From positions 1-64,000 of the forward strand of contig NZ_VCRA01000030.1 in the NCBI RefSeq assembly GCF_005938385.1: DNA of 64,000 bases, written 5' to 3'. The DNA comes from Paenibacillus mesophilus (GTDB taxonomy: Bacteria; Bacillota; Bacilli; Paenibacillales; NBRC-103111). The position numbers were made by a program, and so were the translations under genes. Of this stretch, positions 52,005 through 60,616 are shown piece by piece (within the stretch, counting starts at the first letter, position 1; every line of letters starts with the position of its first letter). Below the pieces are notes generated by a model. That model did not search any database and was not told the origin of the DNA. It saw only the letters and a list, made by a program, of their open reading frames with translations.

Positions 52005-53225
52005 GTGAATATGATTCGATCTGCGATAATTGGTATCGGGGGATTTGGCGCACAACACGTCAGGGTCATGACAGAGCTGGCCAAGGAAGGTCTGCTGCAA
52101 ATTGTCGCTTTCGCGGACGTAAGAGCGGAAGCCTATGCCGAGGAGTACGCCAAGCTCACGTCGTTTGGTGCCGCGCACTACTCGGATTATGAGCAGATGC
52201 TGAGCGAGCATCCAGAAATCGATTTCGTCGCGATCGCCACCCCGATTGCGGCCCATAAGCCGATGTGCGTGCGCGTCATGCAGCTAGGGTTCCATGTGAT
52301 CGTCGAGAAGCCGCCGGCCGTGACGATCCAGGATTTGGACGAGATGATCGCCGCACAGAGGGCTACCGGCAAGCTGTGCCAAGTGAATTTCCAGAACACG
52401 TCGGGCCGGGCGTTCCGGGAGATGCTGGGTCAGCTTGAGTCGGGCGCGATCGGACAAGTGACGCACGTGACCGGGGTCGGCATGTGGAAGCGTCTGCGAT
52501 CGTACTATGAGAGAACGCGCTGGGCCGGCAAGCTTCTATGCGACGGCCAGTACGTGCTGGACGGGACGTTCAACAACCCGCTCGCCCACTTGCTGAACAA
52601 TTGTCTGATCGCAGCGGGAAGTGGCGATGCCTATCGGGCGGAGCCAAACTCCGTGCAAGCCGAGCTTTATCATGTGAACGACATCGAAGGCGACGACGTA
52701 TCCGTTCTAAGGATCGGCACGGCAACCGGTGTACAAGTTCATTTTTACGCGATGCTGGCCCATCATGACAGCGAGGTGCCTTTCATTTCCGTCAAGGGGA
52801 CCGAAGGGGAAGCGCGCTGGAACTATCAGAACAAGCTGACGATCGCCGGCCGTGACGGGGAGCACAGCAAATCTTTCGGGAACGAAAACCTGGTGCGAAA
52901 CATGTATTTGAACCTGATGCAGGCGATCTCCGGAGGCGGCGAGCCGCTCTATTCGCCGATCGAAGCGTGCCGCAGCTTCGTGCTCGCCTCGAACGGGGCA
53001 TACGAATCTTCGGGCGCCGTTCGCCCGATCCCGATGGAGTACGTGGTGGAGCAGGCGGAAGAGAACACGACGGTCCGTCTGCTGCCCGGATTGTCGGACG
53101 TTATGAAGGACGCAGCCGAGCAAGGCAAGCTTTATTCCGAGTACGGCCTGCCTTGGGCGACGTCCACGAAACCGTTCAAGCTGGACGGCTACTCGCGGTT
53201 CGAGCTGCCGGCCGGAATGATTTAG
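52005..53225 (+). CDS. Gfo/Idh/MocA family oxidoreductase 2
   Basis: 406 residues. The N-terminal NAD(P)-binding motif is AIIGIGGFGAQHV, the family VEKPPAVTIQDLD follows near 110, and the C-terminal domain has the LLCDGQYVLDGTFNNPLAHL segment. The start is GTG at 52005, which sits seven bases after GGAGGAG; the ATG two codons later has a longer spacing. Last gene of the operon. Having two dehydrogenases suggests oxidation at one carbon and later re-reduction or a second oxidation. Confidence 0.88.
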   Translation: MNMIRSAIIGIGGFGAQHVRVMTELAKEGLLQIVAFADVRAEAYAEEYAKLTSFGAAHYSDYEQMLSEHPEIDFVAIATPIAAHKPMCVRVMQLGFHVIVEKPPAVTIQDLDEMIAAQRATGKLCQVNFQNTSGRAFREMLGQLESGAIGQVTHVTGVGMWKRLRSYYERTRWAGKLLCDGQYVLDGTFNNPLAHLLNNCLIAAGSGDAYRAEPNSVQAELYHVNDIEGDDVSVLRIGTATGVQVHFYAMLAHHDSEVPFISVKGTEGEARWNYQNKLTIAGRDGEHSKSFGNENLVRNMYLNLMQAISGGGEPLYSPIEACRSFVLASNGAYESSGAVRPIPMEYVVEQAEENTTVRLLPGLSDVMKDAAEQGKLYSEYGLPWATSTKPFKLDGYSRFELPAGMI

Positions 53226-53255
53226 TTTTAAGATAGGCCGCCCTCTTGCCTTGGA

Positions 53256-53452
53256 GGCTGCTGAAAAAGTCTGCAAGAAGGGAAGCGCTGAAGGCAAGAG
53301 GTCGGGGAATGCGCTCCACTTCCGTTAAAATCGTGTTGTTTTTGGAATTTTCAGAGGTTACAACACGATTTTAAAGTCAGCCGCTTCGCTTTACGCACAT
53401 CTCCCCCACCTCTTTTGGTATTCCAACTCTCGCTTAGACTTTTTCAGCAGCC
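53256..53452. mobile_element. MITE-like hairpin element, copy 2
   Basis: 197 bp bounded by perfect 17-bp inverted repeats (GGCTGCTGAAAAAGTCT and its complement). Compared with copy 1 the two T/A pairs of the ends are C/G in both arms. The left flank CCGCCCTCTTGCCTTGG nearly repeats the right flank CCGCCCTTGCCTTG, so the element appears inserted at the operon terminator. Confidence 0.8.
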
Positions 53453-53480
53453 GCCCTTGCCTTGAGGGCGGTCTTTTTTT
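53451..53480 (+). terminator. Operon terminator after the MITE
   Basis: CCGCCC and GGGCGG enclose a short loop, followed by TCTTTTTTT. It lies at the end of copy 2 of the hairpin element and ends the four-gene operon. Confidence 0.75.
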
Positions 53481-53575
53481 GCGATGACGATCGGGGGCGT
53501 CGCAATGGGTGCATAAGTGACCGAAATGCATTATAGTATACGTAGTCGTCATTATCCCGAAAAGAGGCCGTACCG

Positions 53576-54592
53576 ATGAGAATTACCGTCAAAGATATTG
53601 CCAAGCTCGCCGGCGTCACCCAACCTACCGTTTCCAAAGCGCTGAACAACGAGCCGGGCGTAAGCGAAGAGACGAGAATACGTATTCTGAAAATAGCCAA
53701 AGAGCTGAACTACGTTCCGAATTTGGCCGCGAAACGGCTGGTCACGCGTCAATCCAACTGTATCGGACTCATCTGGCCGAGAACCGAAGGGTTGTTTTAT
53801 TATCATCTCTGTCACGCGATTCAAAGGGAAGTATCGGCCCGAGGGCTTACGTTTCTAATATCCGTGGCCAATCCGGCCGTGGCCGTGCATACGTTCAACG
53901 AGCATTTTGTCGACCGCATTCTGTTCTGGGAGTCGTCGAACTGGGTTCCCGACATGCCGTTCATGAAGGAAATGGAAGCGTTCCAAGGGGAATTGCTGCT
54001 GATGGGCGGAGCGACCCTGGAAGGAGCTCACCGGATCGACATGGACCGGAAGCGAGGCATATACAAAGCGGTACAGCATTTGGCGGAGCTCGGACACCGC
54101 AAAATCACGTTCATCGGAAACGCGTCCGACAAGATGAGCGGATTTATGCAAGGTATGGTCGAGTTCCAGATGGAGCACCACCCGGATTATGTCCTTCAGC
54201 GCGAAGGGCGCATTTTTCCCCATCAGGCGGTGGAGGCGCTGCTGGCCCGGCCTGCGAAGGAGCGTCCTACGGCGCTCATTTTGGACAGTCAGGGCGCTCT
54301 ATTCCAAATGCTCAAATGGTTTCGAACTTATAAAATAAGCATCCCGGACGATCTGTCGCTGATCGTGTATGATGATGTGCCCGAAATGCAGGAGCTGCTG
54401 GACGTGCCGCTGACCGTCGTCGGTCCGAGTATCGCCCGCCTGGCCTCGTGCGCCATCGACATATTGGCGGGCGATGCGGCCGACAAGACGGCGGCCGAGC
54501 AGTCCGAGGGACAGACCGTATCCCGAAGCGCGAATGTATTGATCGAGCCGGAGCTCGTAGTGCGACAATCCGTAAAAGCGATTACCGGGTAA
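53576..54592 (+). CDS. LacI family transcriptional regulator
   Basis: 338 residues. An N-terminal LacI HTH (VKDIAKLAGVTQPTVSKALN, with the usual hinge) precedes a periplasmic-binding-protein type effector domain with FIGNASDKMSGFMQG. It likely represses genes for sugar uptake until its sugar arrives. A RBS AGAGG precedes the ATG. It is followed by an orphan binding-protein gene and by an operator-like dyad at 54872. Confidence 0.93.
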   Translation: MRITVKDIAKLAGVTQPTVSKALNNEPGVSEETRIRILKIAKELNYVPNLAAKRLVTRQSNCIGLIWPRTEGLFYYHLCHAIQREVSARGLTFLISVANPAVAVHTFNEHFVDRILFWESSNWVPDMPFMKEMEAFQGELLLMGGATLEGAHRIDMDRKRGIYKAVQHLAELGHRKITFIGNASDKMSGFMQGMVEFQMEHHPDYVLQREGRIFPHQAVEALLARPAKERPTALILDSQGALFQMLKWFRTYKISIPDDLSLIVYDDVPEMQELLDVPLTVVGPSIARLASCAIDILAGDAADKTAAEQSEGQTVSRSANVLIEPELVVRQSVKAITG

Positions 54593-54648
54593 TTCCATGG
54601 GGCTTCCGCTGTTCTCAGGGCGGCGGAAGCTCCGTGGAATTTTTTTGT
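54591..54648 (+). terminator. Rho-independent terminator of lacI-type gene
   Basis: AATTCCATGGGGCTTCCGC and GCGGAAGCTCCGTGGAATT make a long imperfect stem, followed by TTTTTTG. Confidence 0.85.
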
Positions 54649-54871
54649 TTACAAGTTAAGAATACGTATAATATAATGATCCCATAGTTGAAAACAAAGT
54701 CCGTTATGTCGCTGTTTATAGCATGAGAAATCGGATTCTTTTTATCACTAGAAAGAAATCGATTTCTACGAGCGGTGCGACAACCGCGAGCCGTTATGGA
54801 GGTGAGGAACGAAGCGACCGGCCGAATATAGTCGGGCTGCCGCGAATGATCGTCCGATTTTGCAGTGAATA

Positions 54872-54886
54872 ATGAAAACGGTTACT
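54872..54886 (+). promoter_or_regulatory. cre / LacI-type operator site
   Basis: ATGAAAACGGTTACT fits the CcpA cre consensus WTGNAANCGNWNNCW at every fixed position. It lies 82 bp before the start of the binding-protein gene and could serve CcpA or the upstream LacI-type regulator. Confidence 0.6.
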
Positions 54887-54968
54887 GTTCATGCATGCAC
54901 GAAAGCGTAATAGCAAAATGTCGAACGAGTCCGGATTCCATTTTCTTAACAGATCAGGAGGGGTTGTT

Positions 54969-56318
54969 TTGCAAAAACGAAAGCTTACAGTTACGTTGAG
55001 CCTTGCCCTAGTATTGGCCATGATGGCTAGCGCGTGCGGCAAAGGCGATGCTTCCACGACCGAGAAAGCCGGAGAGGCGCCGAAGGAGCCGAAAAAGAAC
55101 GCGGCTACGGAGCCCGCGGAGCTGACATTTTTCACGATGGGCGGAGAGTCCCAGGACAGCTTCAACGACCGGTACGGCAACGCGATCCGCAAGCAGTTCC
55201 CGAACTATACGATCAAATATATCCGCAGCGAGAAAGGCACGACCTTGCCGGAGCTGATCGCCTCCGGAACGAAGATCGATATTTATTACGACTCGATCGG
55301 CAACTTCTCGGACGGCTTGTTCGGGTATCAGATGCAGTACGACATGTCCGATTTGATCAAGAAGTCCGGCATCGACCTGACCAAGTTCGAGCCGACGCTG
55401 ATCGATGCGATGAGAGAAATATCCGGTGGCAAAATGTACGGCTTGCCCGTCTACAACACGAACCTGATCCTGTTCTACAACAAGGCGGTGTTCGATAAAT
55501 TTGGAGTAGCGTATCCGAAGGACGGCATGACCTGGGACGAAACGCTGGAGCTGGCCAAGAAGCTGAACCGCAAAGACGGTGACAAACAATACCTCGGTTT
55601 GTCCGTATCGCCTACGCATATGCTCCGGATGAACCAGTTCTCGCTGCCGTACGTCGACACGAAGACGAACAAGCCGATTCTCGACAACGAGAAGTGGAGA
55701 AAGGTGTACCAAACGACGATGATCGACCCGGCGCAGGACCAAGGCTACAAGGACCGCATTACGGAGCTGAAAAACGCCCTTCCTTACCGGGATGCGCTCT
55801 TGAAGGACCAGACGCTCGGCATGTTCGTCTTCCTGTCCGCAATGCCTTTTACCGTAGCTGAGGAAATTACCCCGCTGAACTGGGATATGGTTTCGCTGCC
55901 GACGTTCAAGGAGCTGCCGGGCGTAGGCTCGCAGGCGTATCCGACTTACTTCAGCATTACGTCCATGGCCGGCAATAAAGATGCTGCGATCGAGGTCATG
56001 AAGTTCTTGACATCGACGGAATATCAGACCGACCTGTCCAAGAAGGGTACGATGCCGGTTCTGAAGGACGAAGCGATCATTAAAGTGTTCGGTCAGGATA
56101 CGAAGTTCAAGGGCAAAAACTTTAACGCCGCCTTCTACAACAAATTCGCCCCGATATCGGCCAAAACGATCTATGACGTTACGGTCGAGAAATCGTACAC
56201 GAAACAAATCGGTCTCATGGCGAAGGGCGACATCGACATCAACACGGCGTTCCGCGCTGCGATCGAGGAAGCGGAGAAAGGTATTGCCGAAGTGAAGGCG
56301 CGCACCGGGGCGAAATGA
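54969..56318 (+). CDS. Extracellular solute-binding lipoprotein (orphan)
   Basis: 449 residues. The signal peptide ends with lipobox SAC (MMASAC, Cys near 22), followed by a Lys/Glu/Pro-rich linker and a family 1 binding fold (ELTFFTMGG, KMYGLPVYNTNLILFYNKAV). The start is TTG at 54969, close after AGGAGGGG; the longer open frame upstream has no site. No permease is encoded with it here, so it must work with a transporter elsewhere, or the permeases are distant. A cre-like site lies upstream. Confidence 0.9.
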   Translation: MQKRKLTVTLSLALVLAMMASACGKGDASTTEKAGEAPKEPKKNAATEPAELTFFTMGGESQDSFNDRYGNAIRKQFPNYTIKYIRSEKGTTLPELIASGTKIDIYYDSIGNFSDGLFGYQMQYDMSDLIKKSGIDLTKFEPTLIDAMREISGGKMYGLPVYNTNLILFYNKAVFDKFGVAYPKDGMTWDETLELAKKLNRKDGDKQYLGLSVSPTHMLRMNQFSLPYVDTKTNKPILDNEKWRKVYQTTMIDPAQDQGYKDRITELKNALPYRDALLKDQTLGMFVFLSAMPFTVAEEITPLNWDMVSLPTFKELPGVGSQAYPTYFSITSMAGNKDAAIEVMKFLTSTEYQTDLSKKGTMPVLKDEAIIKVFGQDTKFKGKNFNAAFYNKFAPISAKTIYDVTVEKSYTKQIGLMAKGDIDINTAFRAAIEEAEKGIAEVKARTGAK

Positions 56319-56385
56319 TCTATTAAGCCGGGCCATGTACGAAGATCCGAGGCGAATGCGGCCTATTACGAGGGAGGCGGGAAGT

Positions 56386-58590
56386 ATGAATCGGGATAGC
56401 GGAGAGTCGGAGCACGGGAAGACAGAGCCGGAACGAGCGGGGCTCAACCGTAGGCAAGCTTTGGCGTCAATCGGTTTGGCAGGGGCGGCCGCCGCGGCGG
56501 GACTCGTGCTGCCGGGAACGTTGTCCGGGGCCGTATACGGCCAAGCGAATTCCGGAAGCTCGGTGCAGCAATCCGTTTACGGGGGAGCGCCGGACAAAAT
56601 CAAGCCGAAAGAATGGACGGAATTATCCTATGTCGTTCCGATTACTCTGGCGGAGCTGCGAGCCGCCGCTTCGCTCCATACGGATTTCGTATACTATTTG
56701 ACCGATCCGGGGCATGAAGGCCACTTTATATACGATCCGCTTGATTCGACGTCTCCCGATAACACGGGCACGCTGCTCGTAAACGTCGGAGGAGCGAGGT
56801 TTAAGCGCATCATAGAAACCGATTTCTATAGCGTGCGGTGGTTTGGAGCGAAAGGGGACGGAACGACGGACGACAGCTCCGCGATCCAGCTGGCCGATAC
56901 CGTCGCGGCCGCGTCGTCCAAACGGCTCTATTTTCCCGAAGGCACGTACAAAGCCTATGGCTTGCTCATCACGGCTTCTTGGTTCGCGCACGGCAATGCT
57001 GTCGTGGAAAATGTGTCGCCGACCGGCAACAAATACAATTTTGTAAGAATGGTGGGCAGAACCGGTCTCTCCTTGGAAGGGATGACGTTTGACGGAGGGG
57101 TCAGCGCCGATCCGCCCGCGTGGAACAGCTCGAACTACAATTCGTTCACCGGCGGGCTTGCTTGCAACCTTTACAACTCGACCGATATCCGGATCGTCGG
57201 CTGCACGTTCCGCAACAGTCTCATGTCGCCGCTTCGGATCGAGAAATGCAGCCGGGTCATCGTGGAAAACTGCTCGATGAAGCGAGCGCGGGGCAATTTC
57301 GGCGACGCGGTATATACGGTAACAAGCGATCATATCCGGTTCGACCGCTGCACGGCGGAAGATTACACGAGAATCGGCTTTGTCTGCGAGCAGGGAAGCT
57401 GGAACGTGTCCTTCTCCCAATGCCATGCCAGCTACGGGCATGACCAATCCAGGCTGTACGGCGGCGGGGAATTCAATGCGGGCTTCTGGTCGGAAAACTC
57501 GGAAAACGTCACCTACTCCCAATGCGTAGCCGAGAATAATACCCATTGCGGATTTACGGTCGCTCCCGGCGTGAACAGACCGTACAAAACATCGACGGCA
57601 CCGTACGTGCTGGATTCGTGCGTCGCGATCGGTAACGGTCTGTACGGTATCATCGCAAGCGATAGCAAGGCGGACCGATTCTCCGTGACGTGCACCGACT
57701 GCTTCGTATTCGGATCGCGTATCGGAATGGCGATCAACGCTTACCATGCGAACGATACGGTCACTGTCGATCACTGTTACTTCAGGGTGGACGTAACCGC
57801 AGTAGGACAAAATGCGACCGGAGTTTTATGCGCGGGCAGCGATAAGAAGGCTACGATTCGGATCAGCCATTGTCTATATGATCACTCTGCGGCTGATCCT
57901 GCGCTTCTGGCGTCGAAAACGGCAACCTCCGGCGATATCGTCCTGTCCAACAACGCGAAGCTGCAGTTGTCCGTGGACGAATGCTCTTGCGTTGACGCCG
58001 AAGCGGCTCTTATTGTGAAAGTGCTCCAAGGAACGCCGGCGCTCGCGATCCGGAATTGCTTGCTTCAGGTCGTCGTATTGAAAGATTTCCAAGAAGCGAG
58101 CTTCGACAACTGCCGCTTTACCGGAAACGTCCAATCGATCGGACAAACGGCCGCCGCCGGCGATGTGCATGTTACCCGCTGTTCGGTATTCGGGGGGATG
58201 GAGTTGACCACGAAAGGACGCATCCGTTTCGACTCGGTGAAAGCCGTCATGACCGGGGCGCAGCAGATCGGGATCGTCCGTAATGCCGAGAACCGGGACA
58301 TTTTGACCGAATTCGTAAACTGCCGCTTCGAGAAAGACATCGCCGTATCCGACTACGCCATCCGCATCGAGGAGAACGGCTTGGTCAAGCCGGCTTCCTT
58401 ATTCCGCGGCTGTATCTTTTACAATGCCACCGACACGGCGACGGCGAGCCGCACGTTCATCTGGAACGTCCAGATCGGTACGAATGCGCTGTTCTCCGAA
58501 TGCTACTCGGACGCTAGCGTATCAAACTTGTTGAAGACGGGGGCTGTGCTAAGCGCACCCGCAGGAAATACATTTGTCGACCTTCACTGA
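56386..58590 (+). CDS. Exported right-handed beta-helix protein (pectate-lyase-like)
   Basis: 734 residues. A Tat-like signal LNRRQALASIGLAGAAAAAG near 20-40 precedes a linker and a pectate-lyase-3-type start (VRWFGAKGDGTTDDSSAIQ). A long run of parallel beta-helix coils follows with repeats such as IRIVGCTF and IRFDRCTAEDY. It is a probable polysaccharide lyase, hydrolase or surface-attached carbohydrate-binding protein; catalytic residues are not evident. The ATG follows GGGAGG. It lies after the binding-protein gene with a gap of 67 bp, so both are likely one unit. Confidence 0.85.
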   Translation: MNRDSGESEHGKTEPERAGLNRRQALASIGLAGAAAAAGLVLPGTLSGAVYGQANSGSSVQQSVYGGAPDKIKPKEWTELSYVVPITLAELRAAASLHTDFVYYLTDPGHEGHFIYDPLDSTSPDNTGTLLVNVGGARFKRIIETDFYSVRWFGAKGDGTTDDSSAIQLADTVAAASSKRLYFPEGTYKAYGLLITASWFAHGNAVVENVSPTGNKYNFVRMVGRTGLSLEGMTFDGGVSADPPAWNSSNYNSFTGGLACNLYNSTDIRIVGCTFRNSLMSPLRIEKCSRVIVENCSMKRARGNFGDAVYTVTSDHIRFDRCTAEDYTRIGFVCEQGSWNVSFSQCHASYGHDQSRLYGGGEFNAGFWSENSENVTYSQCVAENNTHCGFTVAPGVNRPYKTSTAPYVLDSCVAIGNGLYGIIASDSKADRFSVTCTDCFVFGSRIGMAINAYHANDTVTVDHCYFRVDVTAVGQNATGVLCAGSDKKATIRISHCLYDHSAADPALLASKTATSGDIVLSNNAKLQLSVDECSCVDAEAALIVKVLQGTPALAIRNCLLQVVVLKDFQEASFDNCRFTGNVQSIGQTAAAGDVHVTRCSVFGGMELTTKGRIRFDSVKAVMTGAQQIGIVRNAENRDILTEFVNCRFEKDIAVSDYAIRIEENGLVKPASLFRGCIFYNATDTATASRTFIWNVQIGTNALFSECYSDASVSNLLKTGAVLSAPAGNTFVDLH

Positions 58591-58619
58591 AGAAGCTGAT
58601 GGCCGGACTCAAATAAACC

Positions 58620-58656
58620 AAGACGCCTGGCGGCATGCCGTAGGCGTCTTTTTTTC
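58620..58656 (+). terminator. Rho-independent terminator
   Basis: AAGACGCC and GGCGTCTT form a stem around GGCGGCATGCCG, followed by TTTTTTT, after the beta-helix gene. Confidence 0.9.
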
Positions 58657-58669
58657 GGTTCGGCCGGAT

Positions 58670-58862
58670 AAGGTGCAAATGAGCGCTATCCGGGAGCGAA
58701 CGGGAGATATTAGCGGCGGTAAGGTACAAATGAACCTTATGGTCGCCTGTTTGCCGATTACAGGCGCGAATAGTGTGGATATTGGGCAAACAAGGTACAT
58801 ATGAACACTATCGTTAGGCAAATCACGGATTTCGGCGGTAATAAGGTGCAAATGAACCTTAT
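58670..58862. repeat. Four-dyad array
   Basis: Four near-palindromic 20-mers of the form AAGGTRCAWATGAACCTTAT start at 58670, 58721, 58792 and 58843 (spacings 51, 71, 51). The first and third are more divergent in their right arm. No gene is seen in 58591-58913. Confidence 0.7.
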
Positions 58863-58913
58863 AGTGCCGGCTCCAGAGACCCTGCCACTAAAGATTAGTC
58901 CTTTCCGAGCCGC

Positions 58914-60203
58914 CTACAGTCCGGGGTCGTACACCGATCCGATGAACAGCACCGTCCCGGTCTGCCGCTCGTGAATGACGAACAGGAAGGGGCGATTCAT
59001 CTCCATCATGAAACCGGAGGAAGCGGGTGCGGATGTAGCTTTTGATTCTACTTTCGTAACCGCGGCCGCCTCCGTTCCTTTCTCGTCCACTTGAACGAAC
59101 GACTTATGTTTTACTTCACCGATATAAGCGTTCGGAGGCGGGACGAGCAGCCCGCTGAAGTCGGCTTTATCGCGGTCAAATGCGGCAGACATTCCGAGAG
59201 CTTTCAACGGCTCGTTCAATATCGACTCGTATTCCAGCTTGAAGCGGGGTAAGATGACTTCGCCCTGCCGGTTCTGGAGCGCACCGGTCAAGTTCAGCCA
59301 CTCGGAGCCGATCAACCGGTCCGTCAATGCCGGCAGCTTCATACCTTCATCCGGCAGCAGCACGATCGTTCCGGTATTGCCGTTCCCGTAAGGGAGCCTG
59401 ACGGCGGCATAGCCGTCCATGTCGGCATAGTCGAACGTACCTCTGCGGTCCATCATCGAGCGGCTCGCTTTCGTTCCGTTCGATAAGGTGAAGGGTCTGT
59501 CCCGCGTGGCGCTTTTCTCGAACGGCACAGTCCAATCGCCTTTGAAATATACGGCGTTTAACAGGAACATGATCGTTTGAGGGTCGATTTTATTGTCGAC
59601 GATGCTGTCGATGCGGCCTTTCGTTTCTTTCTTGACCCATTTGTTGATGGTGGCTGCGGCTTTGCTGCCGGCGAAATCAAGCGACTCGGTCACTGCGCCG
59701 TAATAGTTCTTATTCGTGGCGAGGAAGTCCGGATTGAATTTCAGCTCTTTGCGGGCCCATATCGAATTGGCGATGGACAGCTGCACGGAAGGATCGGCCG
59801 TTCGGAGCACGTTTTGCAAAATGTGTGCGGCTTTGTTCGTTTCATCCGGAGTCAGCCCCTGCAGCCCGAGAGTTTGAGCCATCCCGTCCCGGGTCGGTCC
59901 GGCCGCTCCGTTCATCGTCATGGACAGCGCAATCGCTACGCTCGCCGGAGACATGAACGCGTTCTTGCCGGCTTGCTGTCCTGCGGCCGTCGTCCGGTAC
60001 AAGTCGAAGCCGAAATCATTGTAGGCGCTCACGAGCCGAGCGTCGATATCCGCTGCCGAGTAAGCGTGGGCTTTCGACGAAGGCAGCGTTGCGGCGCCGC
60101 ATCCGGCAACCGATAGGATCGTTCCCAGGCATATGGCGGCCAGCCCGGCCGATTTCACTGCTTGCGCAAACATCCGGAAGCTTCTTCGTTTTCCCCTATC
60201 CAT
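58914..60203 (-). CDS. Lipoprotein serpin (serine protease inhibitor)
   Basis: 429 residues. An N-terminal signal ends with lipobox VAGC (Cys near 35). The serpin fold follows, with NAFMSPASVAIALSMTMNGA, SIANSIWARKELKFNPDF, LLNAVYFKGDWTVPF and the C-terminal FLFVIHERQTGTVLFIGSV. The hinge EKGTEAAAVTKVES before the reactive loop has the small residues required for loop insertion, so it should be inhibitory. The P1 residue cannot be set. The ATG at 60203 follows GGGGGA. It may protect surface hydrolases; the target protease is unknown. Confidence 0.93.
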   Translation of the reverse strand: MDRGKRRSFRMFAQAVKSAGLAAICLGTILSVAGCGAATLPSSKAHAYSAADIDARLVSAYNDFGFDLYRTTAAGQQAGKNAFMSPASVAIALSMTMNGAAGPTRDGMAQTLGLQGLTPDETNKAAHILQNVLRTADPSVQLSIANSIWARKELKFNPDFLATNKNYYGAVTESLDFAGSKAAATINKWVKKETKGRIDSIVDNKIDPQTIMFLLNAVYFKGDWTVPFEKSATRDRPFTLSNGTKASRSMMDRRGTFDYADMDGYAAVRLPYGNGNTGTIVLLPDEGMKLPALTDRLIGSEWLNLTGALQNRQGEVILPRFKLEYESILNEPLKALGMSAAFDRDKADFSGLLVPPPNAYIGEVKHKSFVQVDEKGTEAAAVTKVESKATSAPASSGFMMEMNRPFLFVIHERQTGTVLFIGSVYDPGL

Positions 60204-60346
60204 GTAAAAATCCCCCATTCGCAACAGCTTGATGCATATTTAACGAAATAGGGGCTTATAAGGTTGCGTCCGCCGGCATGAAATGGGGATTGACGAACTA
60301 CTTTGCGGATAGCCGGAATCTCGATGCGGTCTAAGCGCCAAGGAAA

Positions 60347-60556
60347 AATAGCGGCAAAAAATGATCTTATTGAGCCGATTTTATCGACTTCCGAGTAAAT
60401 AGAGGAAAAAAATGTACCTATTATTGCGTTTAGCCTCTGTCTGCCGGCCATGATCGACCAAAACACCGAAATAAGTGCGAAAATTTCCTCTAACTCCCGG
60501 CAGTATGTCAAAGCGAACGAAATAGCGGCGAAAATTTCCGCTATCGTTCTGATGCC
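60347..60556. repeat. Four-dyad array
   Basis: Four 25-bp units begin at 60347, 60398, 60479 and 60531 (spacings 51, 81, 52). Each starts AATA, has an A/T-rich seven-base core and a right arm near its complement. The fourth, with arms ATAGCGG and CCGCTAT, is the best hairpin. No gene is seen in 60204-60616. Confidence 0.65.
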
Positions 60557-60560
60557 GCAG

Positions 60561-60607
60561 AAAAAAGCGCCCCTCGGAGCCGCATTCACGTCTCCAAAGG
60601 GCGCTTC
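60561..60607 (-). terminator. Rho-independent terminator of acsA
   Basis: On the minus strand AGCGCCC pairs with GGGCGCT around a second stem CTTTGGAG/CTCCGAGG, followed by TTTTTT. Confidence 0.75.
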
Positions 60608-60616
60608 TGTATGAAA

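Noticed and set aside
58670..58862. CRISPR array
   Set aside because: Four units with unequal spacing and divergent repeats, no cas genes, and similar geometry with unrelated repeats in other spacers.
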